A stretch of 6,298 nt of DNA from Spirochaetia bacterium (GTDB taxonomy: Bacteria > Spirochaetota > Leptospiria > Leptospirales > Leptonemataceae): positions 1 through 6,298 of the forward strand of contig JAOUOA010000180.1 of the NCBI GenBank assembly GCA_029880625.1, read 5' to 3'. Shown piece by piece: positions 1 through 5,973 of this stretch (its first letter is position 1; every line of letters begins with the position of its first letter). The position numbers and the translations under genes are program-made. The notes under the pieces are model-generated. The model searched no databases and was not told the origin of the DNA. It was given only the letters and a program-made list of their open reading frames with translations.

Positions 1-498
1 ATCGTTCATTGTATATACATGCTCGTCATCTACAAAAACTTTCGCATTCCCCAGGGCAAGCGCCGCCCCCTGTTCCGGCATGGCACTGTATCGTCTGATA
101 TTGATTTCATATCGGACCAGCTTATTGTGAGGTCGGATCTGACCGTGAAATTCAATATCGCCGCAACTGATAGCCCTTCCCGATCCCGGCGCTCCGTTCA
201 AAGCGCAATAAAATCCAATGAGCTGCCAGACCGCATCTACACCAAGGACTCCCGGCTGCACAGGATCTCCCAGAAAGTGACACTGAAAAAACCATTCATC
301 AATACTGATGTCTTTTTCCGCGACAATTCTTCCTTTTCTTCCCCGAACAACCTCTGTAACCCTGTCCATCATAAGGAGAGGCGGAGACGGAAGTCTTGCA
401 AATTCAGATGGCGCATCTTCAACAAGATGCCCGTGAGAAAATGCCAGCAGTTCTTCTTTATTAAAAGAGGTTTTTGTTTTAAATTCTTCGTATTTCAT
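1..498 (-). CDS. fabA: FabA-type beta-hydroxyacyl-ACP dehydratase (3' end cut by window edge)
   Basis: Translating the minus strand from the ATG at 498-496 gives 166 residues with no stop before the window edge. The match to FabA as I recall it is strong along the whole length: LLMMDRV (41-47), WFFQCHFLGDPVQPG (69-83), GVDAVWQLIGFY (86-97), and a closing VYTMND that corresponds to the E. coli sequence about a dozen residues before its end. Catalytic His74 (in CHFLGDP) and Asp88 (in GVDAVWQ) are both present. FabA enzymes remove water from 3-hydroxyacyl-ACP in the cytosol. Classical FabA also isomerises trans-2- to cis-3-decenoyl-ACP, which starts unsaturated fatty acid synthesis. The WQLIGFY stretch and the length favour FabA over FabZ, but isomerase activity cannot be read from sequence alone. 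An AGGA Shine-Dalgarno (509-506) lies 7 bases before the ATG, inside the end of the upstream reductase gene. Only 4 bases separate its stop codon from this start, so translation is probably coupled. Confidence 0.93.
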   Translation of the reverse strand, partial: MKYEEFKTKTSFNKEELLAFSHGHLVEDAPSEFARLPSPPLLMMDRVTEVVRGRKGRIVAEKDISIDEWFFQCHFLGDPVQPGVLGVDAVWQLIGFYCALNGAPGSGRAISCGDIEFHGQIRPHNKLVRYEINIRRYSAMPEQGAALALGNAKVFVDDEHVYTMND

Positions 499-502
499 GA
501 AA

Positions 503-1444
503 TCATCCTGAGATATGCTCGCCGCCGTCAACGCGGATAATATCTCCGTTTACCCATCCAGCTTCGTCCGTACACATCAAAGCTATAAAATCAGCCACAT
601 CTGAAGTTTCCGTAAGTCTTTTCATAGGATTCCGGAGGACTGTTGTCGCCCGCATATGAGAACTTCCAGGGATCAGACGGAGTGCGGGCGTATCGGTAAC
701 GCCTGCCTGAATGATATTGGATCGGATGCCGTGGGGAGCAAACTCGACGGCAATGCTTCTTGAAACGGCTTCCATTGCTACTTTTGCAGCGCTTACAGCG
801 GCATATCCTCTCCAGGCAATTGTATTTCCTTCGCTGGTAAGACCGATCACTCTTGCATCATCTGCAAAAAGTTTTCTGCTGAAGACATCCTGCACCCAGG
901 TCAAGAGATTTGTTCCCATGGAATAAACCGTATTGGCAACATCTTCATCTTCTGCAAGCATATCGCTCTGGTAGGGGGGGTAATCCGCAACTGAAAACAG
1001 TTCGGGGACTCCTTCTTCAAAAAGCTCATTAACTGCTTTAGTAAGATCTTCTTTTGAAACACCTAGCTTTGAAGCCAGCGATTCTCTTGCTTTAACAACA
1101 CCGTCTTTTTCTTTTAAAGGCGCAATCAGCTTAAGATTTCCAAATGCAATCGAATGAAGGACCAGTCGCACACGGCCCTGAGGACCCATTGCCTTTTTCA
1201 ATTCCTCCAGAACCTCTGCTCTGCCTTCCGGAGTAAGCGCATTGGTGTTAACTGGAAGAAACTGAACGCCGGTTTTTTTAATGTCGTTAAATTCTTCTTC
1301 AATTTTCGCCATGGATCCTTTTCTGTCCCGGTGAGCGACACAGATATTCATCCCCATGGAAGAAAGTTTTTTTGCGGTTGCAAGCCCGAATCCGCTTGAC
1401 CCGCCAAGGATTAAAGCCCAGTAATTTTTATTTTTAAAGTCCAA
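503..1444 (-). CDS. FabI-like enoyl-ACP reductase, SDR superfamily, with internal insertion
   Basis: This 313-residue short-chain dehydrogenase most likely reduces trans-2-enoyl-ACP with NAD(P)H, the last step of fatty-acid elongation. The Rossmann dinucleotide motif GGSSGFG lies at 14-20 and HSIAFG, a FabI-type signature, at 97-102. The catalytic pair is Tyr214 and Lys221 with six residues between them, as in FabI and FabL, whereas classical SDRs have three. A C-terminal RVDGGEHISG ends the protein. It is longer than typical FabI (about 260) because of a charged, probably helical insertion near residues 104-160. The first of the two FabI active-site tyrosines is replaced by Ser204. I chose the TTG at 1444-1442 because AAGGGGG (1457-1451) sits 6 bases upstream. 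An earlier in-frame TTG at 1465 has no Shine-Dalgarno. Its place between fabD and fabA supports a fatty-acid role. A 3-ketoacyl-ACP reductase is the main alternative, so I give no gene symbol. Confidence 0.78.
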   Translation of the reverse strand: MDFKNKNYWALILGGSSGFGLATAKKLSSMGMNICVAHRDRKGSMAKIEEEFNDIKKTGVQFLPVNTNALTPEGRAEVLEELKKAMGPQGRVRLVLHSIAFGNLKLIAPLKEKDGVVKARESLASKLGVSKEDLTKAVNELFEEGVPELFSVADYPPYQSDMLAEDEDVANTVYSMGTNLLTWVQDVFSRKLFADDARVIGLTSEGNTIAWRGYAAVSAAKVAMEAVSRSIAVEFAPHGIRSNIIQAGVTDTPALRLIPGSSHMRATTVLRNPMKRLTETSDVADFIALMCTDEAGWVNGDIIRVDGGEHISG

Positions 1445-1450
1445 GAAATT

Positions 1451-1457
1451 CCCCCTT
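1451..1457 (-). promoter_or_regulatory. Ribosome binding site AAGGGGG deciding the reductase start
   Basis: AAGGGGG reads on the minus strand at 1457-1451, 6 bases before the TTG at 1444-1442. It falls inside the reading frame if translation began at the upstream TTG (1465), and that codon has no purine-rich site before it. This places the start of the reductase at 1444. Confidence 0.75.
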
Positions 1458-1525
1458 ATGTTCAAGACATAAATTTTATTTAATGAAAATGTCCAATTTA
1501 ATTAATATTCACTTTATCAGATTGA

Positions 1526-2455
1526 TCATTCAAAAGCCTTTTTTGCAGAACGAAGATTCAATATTGACGAAACATCAACTCCTACAGTGCGGAAAAACTT
1601 TCCAAGAGGCCGGTTCGGTCCCAGCTCGATCACCGTTTCTGCGTTTTTTCCAAGCAGACGCATGTTTTCAATCCATTGAACCGATCCGCTGATCTGACTG
1701 ACAAGATTATCGATCAGTTTTTCAGCAGTATGAAAATCTGCTGTGAAATTTGAAAGAACGCTTGAGACTCTGTCCATATTAAATCCGACAAAGCTCATTA
1801 AAAATTCTTTAAATTCCGGTTCAATCTCTTTCATCAGGCTGGAATGAAAAGGAGCGCTGACTGTCAGAAAAACAATATTAATGCCGGATGACTCATGTTC
1901 CTTTTCAAGTTCTGCGGCGGCTTTCTGGACGGATTCTTTTTTTCCGCTGATAACATATTGTTCCAGTGAATTTAAATTCGCAAGTTCTGCGCCGTTTTTA
2001 TCAACAATGTTCTTAACATTGGTTGACTCGATATCGGGTAGAATGACAGCAGCCATGGCGCCTACATCAGGAGGCACAGCGGCCTGCATCAGGGCTCCTC
2101 TTTTGCGAACAATTTTTACAGCATCTTCAAATGGAATGACACCAGCAGCAACAAGCGCTGTGTACTCCCCCAGACTGTGCCCTGCAAAAAAAGATGGATT
2201 AAATGAATACTGATTTTGAAGATATCTGTACATTGCAATTTCTGCAGTAAGGATAGCAGGCTGTGTAAATTCAGTTAGATCAAGACGCGGATCTTCTTCA
2301 AAACAAATATGAGTCAGATCTTCTCCAATAGCAGAGGAAGCCTCTTCAAAAGTTTTTTTTGCGATGTCACTTTGATCGTAAAAATCCTGAGCCATGCCCT
2401 GCTTCTGCGAACCCTGGCCTGGAAAAACAATAGCAACTTTACCTGTTATACTCAA
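1526..2455 (-). CDS. fabD: Malonyl-CoA:ACP transacylase FabD
   Basis: This cytosolic enzyme moves the malonyl group from CoA to acyl carrier protein and so supplies the extender unit for fatty-acid synthesis. The 309-residue product matches the usual FabD length of about 310. Family features appear in order: FPGQGSQ at 11-17 forming the oxyanion side of the pocket, nucleophile Ser94 in GHSLGEY (92-98), Arg119 that binds the malonyl carboxylate, active-site His204 in APFHSSLM (201-208), Gln260 in VQW, and ELGPNRPLG (277-285) near the C-terminus. The start is the TTG at 2455-2453, chosen because GGAGAGG (2467-2461) lies 5 bases upstream. The resulting N-terminus begins just before the conserved first beta strand. 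An in-frame TTG at 2503 would add 16 residues and lacks a ribosome site. The gene lies 120 bases after flhA and 81 bases before the reductase. Confidence 0.95.
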   Translation of the reverse strand: MSITGKVAIVFPGQGSQKQGMAQDFYDQSDIAKKTFEEASSAIGEDLTHICFEEDPRLDLTEFTQPAILTAEIAMYRYLQNQYSFNPSFFAGHSLGEYTALVAAGVIPFEDAVKIVRKRGALMQAAVPPDVGAMAAVILPDIESTNVKNIVDKNGAELANLNSLEQYVISGKKESVQKAAAELEKEHESSGINIVFLTVSAPFHSSLMKEIEPEFKEFLMSFVGFNMDRVSSVLSNFTADFHTAEKLIDNLVSQISGSVQWIENMRLLGKNAETVIELGPNRPLGKFFRTVGVDVSSILNLRSAKKAFE

Positions 2456-2460
2456 ATGAA

Positions 2461-2467
2461 CCTCTCC
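2461..2467 (-). promoter_or_regulatory. Ribosome binding site GGAGAGG deciding the fabD start
   Basis: GGAGAGG reads on the minus strand at 2467-2461 and ends 5 bases before the TTG at 2455-2453. The earlier in-frame TTG at 2503 is preceded by a pyrimidine-rich stretch. This site supports the shorter FabD. Confidence 0.7.
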
Positions 2468-2475
2468 AGCTTTCC

Positions 2476-2494
2476 AAAAAAAACCGGACCGGCC
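2476..2494 (-). terminator. Weak hairpin plus T8 run between flhA and fabD
   Basis: On the minus strand GGCCG, loop GTC and CGGTT can fold into a five-pair stem (three G-C pairs and two G-U pairs), followed directly by the rest of an eight-T run (2483-2476). The layout is that of an intrinsic terminator, but the stem is short. It lies about 80 bases after the flhA stop and only 8 bases before the fabD ribosome site. It could end the flagellar transcript or act as an attenuator in the fabD leader. The call rests on by-eye folding only. Confidence 0.35.
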
Positions 2495-2575
2495 ATGTGG
2501 CAAGAAGAAAATGGAGATACAGAAATAAGCTAATATACAGGCGTTCTAATTTTATTTTATTGTGCAGCGCACGAA

Positions 2576-4690
2576 TCAGCTGACAGCTACTTCTTCAGAT
2601 TCTTTTTTCTCAAGAGTTACCTCGCCAATGACGTCAACTCCTGCATCTGAAGGAACTTCATCATGAGCAAGAACTGCAAAATTTTTATTCGGAAACAGCC
2701 GCTCCAGGATATAAAATACGCCTGCGCGGATCGGACGGGAACATAAAAATACCGGATGACTGTGGCCTTCGGAAAGAGCCTTTTGAAATGTATCAGAAAG
2801 AGCATCCCGGACTGCTGTTTGGAATTCAGGGCGAAGCGCCATAACAAATCCTTCCTCGGGATCTCTGTGAATTCCTTCACGAAGCCGTCTTTCAATATTG
2901 GGTTCTATAACGATACACTTGATTTTTTTATTTTCATCCATAAAATCTGCAGCAATCTGGCGCCCCAGATGCTGTCGAACAGCCTCTGTCAGCAAATATG
3001 GATCGCCGTGAGTTTTTTCGGCATGATTCGAAATCCCTTCAAGAACCCTAACCATATTCCGGATTGAAACTCCTTCTTTCAGTAAATTCTGAAGAACGGC
3101 CTGAATTTGTCCGATTGTGATTTTCTTGTCTATCAGCACCTCATCAACAATAACAGAATTGTCTTCGCGGAGAGAATCAATAATGCTTTTAATTTCCTGA
3201 CGGCCCATGATCTCCTGGCTGTTCTGCTGGATCACGCTCGAAAGATGTGTTGCAATTACTGTGGAAGTATCAACAACATCGTATCCGGATGCTTCTGCAT
3301 CGCCTTTCTGCTCTGGATCAATCCAGTAAGCATTTAAATTATATGTCGGCTCCTGAAACTGCGTTGCGCCTTCAATCGGGGCGCTGGTCCTTCCTGTATC
3401 AATGGCCATTAGCTTTTCAGGCTCCAGATTTGCTCCTGCTATGATGCTTCCATGAAGCCGGATGATATATTCTCCGGGTGAAAGGTTCATATTATCACGA
3501 ATCCGGACAGGAGGGACAATCAGGCCGCTTTCCATTGCAAAACGCCTTCGCAACCGGCTGATCTGGTCAAGAAGCGTACCGCCAGATTTCGGATCAACAA
3601 GAGGAATCAGATTGTAGCCGATTTCAACCTCAAGAGGTTCCGTATGAAGATGCTGCAGATAGGATTCCGGCTTTTTATCGTCCCCTTCGCCTCCTTCGCC
3701 TTCTGCTTTTGAAGACAGGGCCGTTCTTTTTTCTTTATCGATCCGGGTCGCAAGATAGACAAAGAATCCTCCAATCAGGAAAAGGGCCACAGTAGGAAAT
3801 CCTGGAATAAAACCGGAAAGAATCAGAACTCCGCCAACAACGTACAGGATCTGCGGATTGGCAAAAAGCTGATCTTTAATTTCCAAAGTCAAAGCATCTT
3901 CGCTGACGGAACGTGACACAATGATACCCGTGGCGCTGGAAATTAAAAGAGCCGGGATCTGAGAAACAAGGCCGTCACCGATTGTAAAGCGGGTATAAAT
4001 TTCAAGCGCTTCGGAAAAAGGCTCCCCACGAATGCTCATTCCGACAATCAGTCCTCCAATAATATTGATGACAGTAATAACAAGACCGAGCCGAACATCG
4101 CCCTGTACAAACTTCGAAGCTCCGTCCATGGCTCCGTAAAAAGCCATCTCTTTCTGTAAAGACTCTCTTCTTCTTCTTGCCTCTCTGTCGTCAATGTAGC
4201 CAGCAGCAAGATCCGAGTCAATCGCCAGCTGCTTTCCGGGAAGACTGTCCAGTGCGAATCTTGCAGCAACTTCAGAAACACGGGTCGCGCCTTTTGTAAT
4301 TACAAGAATTTGCACCAGGGTAAGAATGATAAAAAGAATAATCCCGATCAGATAAGCGCCTGCGTTCCCCCCCCCTATCACAAACGAACCAAAGGCGTCA
4401 ATCATAGCAGAATCAGAGCTTTCGCCTTTTGTCAAAATCATTCTGGTTGTCGAAATATTTACAGCAAGCCGGTAAACCGTTGTGATAAGAAGAAGAGTCG
4501 GGAAAACCGTAAAGTCAGCCGGACTTTTACTTCCCAGCATTCCAGCAAGAAGACTCAGTGTGATCAATCCATCAAGAATCACTCCGGGAAGAGGAATCAC
4601 AATGAGTGCTAGAATAAAAATCACTCCCACACCCAGGATGATATCACTGTTATTGAGATTCTTTTTTAGGTTTTCCAGTATCTCGTTCAT
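2576..4690 (-). CDS. flhA: Flagellar type III export-gate protein FlhA
   Basis: FlhA is the large inner-membrane component of the flagellar export gate. Its membrane domain couples proton flow to export and its cytoplasmic domain receives substrate-chaperone complexes. The 704-residue product is full length. The hydrophobic N-terminal half (about 16-316) fits the eight membrane segments of the family. The FHIPEP-family signature is clear: TKGATRVSEVAARF (132-145) followed by LDSLPGKQLAIDSD (147-160). Asp198 in VQGDVRLG aligns with the conserved proton-pathway aspartate, and GDGLVSQIPALLISSATG (238-255) is also highly conserved. A glycine- and acid-rich linker (about 326-345) leads to the soluble domain, with RRRFAMESGLIVPPVRIRDN at 381-400. 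The ATG at 4690 overlaps the flhB stop (ATGA), with AGGAAG 3 bases upstream. Codons 106-108 form an uninterrupted run of nine G. Confidence 0.98.
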   Translation of the reverse strand: MNEILENLKKNLNNSDIILGVGVIFILALIVIPLPGVILDGLITLSLLAGMLGSKSPADFTVFPTLLLITTVYRLAVNISTTRMILTKGESSDSAMIDAFGSFVIGGGNAGAYLIGIILFIILTLVQILVITKGATRVSEVAARFALDSLPGKQLAIDSDLAAGYIDDREARRRRESLQKEMAFYGAMDGASKFVQGDVRLGLVITVINIIGGLIVGMSIRGEPFSEALEIYTRFTIGDGLVSQIPALLISSATGIIVSRSVSEDALTLEIKDQLFANPQILYVVGGVLILSGFIPGFPTVALFLIGGFFVYLATRIDKEKRTALSSKAEGEGGEGDDKKPESYLQHLHTEPLEVEIGYNLIPLVDPKSGGTLLDQISRLRRRFAMESGLIVPPVRIRDNMNLSPGEYIIRLHGSIIAGANLEPEKLMAIDTGRTSAPIEGATQFQEPTYNLNAYWIDPEQKGDAEASGYDVVDTSTVIATHLSSVIQQNSQEIMGRQEIKSIIDSLREDNSVIVDEVLIDKKITIGQIQAVLQNLLKEGVSIRNMVRVLEGISNHAEKTHGDPYLLTEAVRQHLGRQIAADFMDENKKIKCIVIEPNIERRLREGIHRDPEEGFVMALRPEFQTAVRDALSDTFQKALSEGHSHPVFLCSRPIRAGVFYILERLFPNKNFAVLAHDEVPSDAGVDVIGEVTLEKKESEEVAVS
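4367..4375 (-). repeat. Nine-G homopolymer in flhA codons 106-108
   Basis: Nine consecutive C on the plus strand (4367-4375) are nine G on the coding strand, read as GGG GGG GGG for Gly106-Gly108. The tract lies early in flhA, in a loop before a membrane segment. By hand translation, loss of one G gives a TGA six codons after the tract, and gain of one G gives a TGA about 31 codons after it. Either change would abolish FlhA. Confidence 0.95.
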
Positions 4691-5973
4691 AGACTTCCTG
4701 ACCTGAAGCGGTTAAGTTTCGCAAATATTATACTGACAACTCGATAAAGAGATTCGGGAATTTCCTGGCCGATGTCAACATCCTTGTAAAGCATCCTTGC
4801 CAGGTGAGGATTTTCCTCAACAGGAATGTTGTTTTCCTTCGCAATATTTCGGATGAGAAAAGCAAGATGATCTGCTCCTTTTGCAATCACGATCGGAGCG
4901 CTTGCCTTTATAGAATCGTATTCCAGCGCCACAGCAAAATGGGTGGGATTGGTGATCACAACATCTGCACGGGGCACTTCCTGCAGCATGTTTCGCTGCT
5001 GACGAAGTTCATAGGCTCTGTCCCGCTGCCTCTGACGGATCATGGGATCGCCTTCTTCATCCCGCCGTTCTCTTTTTAATTCAGACATGGTAATCTTTAA
5101 ATTTTCAATATATTCAAATCTCTGATAAAAATAATCAGGAATCGAAAGAACAACAAGCACCAGAGAAGCAATGACCATTAATTTAAAAGCAACAACTGCA
5201 AAAAGACTGATCGCCTGGTTTAAATCCATTTGAGAAGTTTTCAGCATGGGAAAAAAATCATCCACAATGACAAGATAGGCGATTCCGCCGATAAAAATTG
5301 TCTGCAAAATAATCTTTCCAAGACTGAAGGCTGTTCTTCGGTTGGGAAGAATCCGTTTGAAATCCGGAACAATCCTTTCCCATTTCACCTGAAGCGGCTG
5401 GAGAGTAAACAAAAGCCCGACCTGCAGAATGTTGGAAGCTACAGCCATAACTACAGCCACAATCATAATCGGACCTGCAATTTTTCCCGATTCAAAAAAA
5501 AGATCCAGCATGAGTCGGCGGACATCTTCGTCTGTAAGATTCTGGAGGGTACGGTAATCCATCCCCAGATATTTATTGAAAAGCGTATGAATCTGGCTCA
5601 GAATATAAGTTCCTGTAAAAAAAAGCACAACAACGCTGCCCAGAAGAACTCCTGCAGCGGGGATATCTTGAGAACGAGCGACATTTCCCTTATCCCGCTC
5701 TTCACGCTTTCGGCGATCCGTCGGATCTTCAGTTCTGCCTTCGTCTTCAGCGGCAAATCTCTGCAGATCATAACCGTCAAATTGTTTTTTAAATTTATCA
5801 CTTAAGATTTCTTCTGTGGTCAATGCGTGCGGATCTACATGCCTCGAATCCACATCTTCACATTCTGCAGGTTCGAATCTTCCGGATCGTCTCTGATGGA
5901 CCGCACGAGGACCTTCGCAAGTACATCGCGAAAATCTTTTTAAAAAATGCCGGATGTAGCTGTCAGAGGGCAT
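4687..5973 (-). CDS. flhB: Flagellar export-gate substrate-switch protein FlhB with long N-terminal extension
   Basis: FlhB is the inner-membrane gate protein that switches export from rod/hook to filament substrates after cutting itself. The 428-residue product has the self-cleavage motif NPTH at 342-345 (cut between Asn342 and Pro343). Four membrane segments lie at about 107-127, 167-189, 215-240 and 254-278, and the charged cytoplasmic linker at about 298-330. The conserved N-terminal block EDEGRTEDPTDRRKREERDKG begins near residue 76. About 75 residues precede it, so the protein is some 45 residues longer than the roughly 380-residue E. coli form. The extension contains Cys17, Cys19 and Cys38. 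The ATG at 5973 is supported by GGAGG (5984-5980) 6 bases upstream. I see no alternative start with a ribosome site inside the extension. The start overlaps the end of fliR by 11 bases and the stop overlaps the flhA start by 4. Confidence 0.96.
   Translation of the reverse strand: MPSDSYIRHFLKRFSRCTCEGPRAVHQRRSGRFEPAECEDVDSRHVDPHALTTEEILSDKFKKQFDGYDLQRFAAEDEGRTEDPTDRRKREERDKGNVARSQDIPAAGVLLGSVVVLFFTGTYILSQIHTLFNKYLGMDYRTLQNLTDEDVRRLMLDLFFESGKIAGPIMIVAVVMAVASNILQVGLLFTLQPLQVKWERIVPDFKRILPNRRTAFSLGKIILQTIFIGGIAYLVIVDDFFPMLKTSQMDLNQAISLFAVVAFKLMVIASLVLVVLSIPDYFYQRFEYIENLKITMSELKRERRDEEGDPMIRQRQRDRAYELRQQRNMLQEVPRADVVITNPTHFAVALEYDSIKASAPIVIAKGADHLAFLIRNIAKENNIPVEENPHLARMLYKDVDIGQEIPESLYRVVSIIFAKLNRFRSGSL

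Noticed and set aside
19..540. Plus-strand open frame of 173 codons at the left end
   Set aside because: It lies opposite fabA, whose minus-strand translation matches a known enzyme with catalytic residues. The plus-strand product is basic, has no recognisable motif and runs into the reductase gene.
1445..1525. Possible promoter before the reductase: TTGGAC (1496-1491), 17-base spacer, TTTATG
   Set aside because: The -35-like hexamer is fair, but the -10 matches only about half of the consensus in a very AT-rich gap, where such matches arise by chance.
2504..2533. Longer upstream leader for FabD beyond the TTG at 2503
   Set aside because: The frame gives no further supported start. The 16 residues between 2503 and 2456 do not resemble the FabD N-terminus and no ribosome site precedes them.
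2497..2575. Possible fabD promoter elements (TAAAAT at 2559-2554, TATATT at 2537-2532) and a small hairpin GTGC-GCT-GCAC just after the flhA stop
   Set aside because: Neither -10-like hexamer has an acceptable -35 at normal spacing. The 4-bp hairpin has no T-run and is too weak to call a terminator.
5494..5624. Two eight-T runs in flhB (5494-5501 and 5617-5624 on the plus strand as A) as slippage sites
   Set aside because: Both encode Phe-Phe in Leu-Phe-Phe contexts. A/T runs of 7-8 are common in this window, including one in fabD, so they do not stand out.
5230..5805. Plus-strand open frame of 191 codons opposite flhB
   Set aside because: Its sequence is low-complexity, rich in Lys, Asn and His, and is the antisense of FlhB membrane segments. 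No convincing ribosome site or family resemblance was seen.
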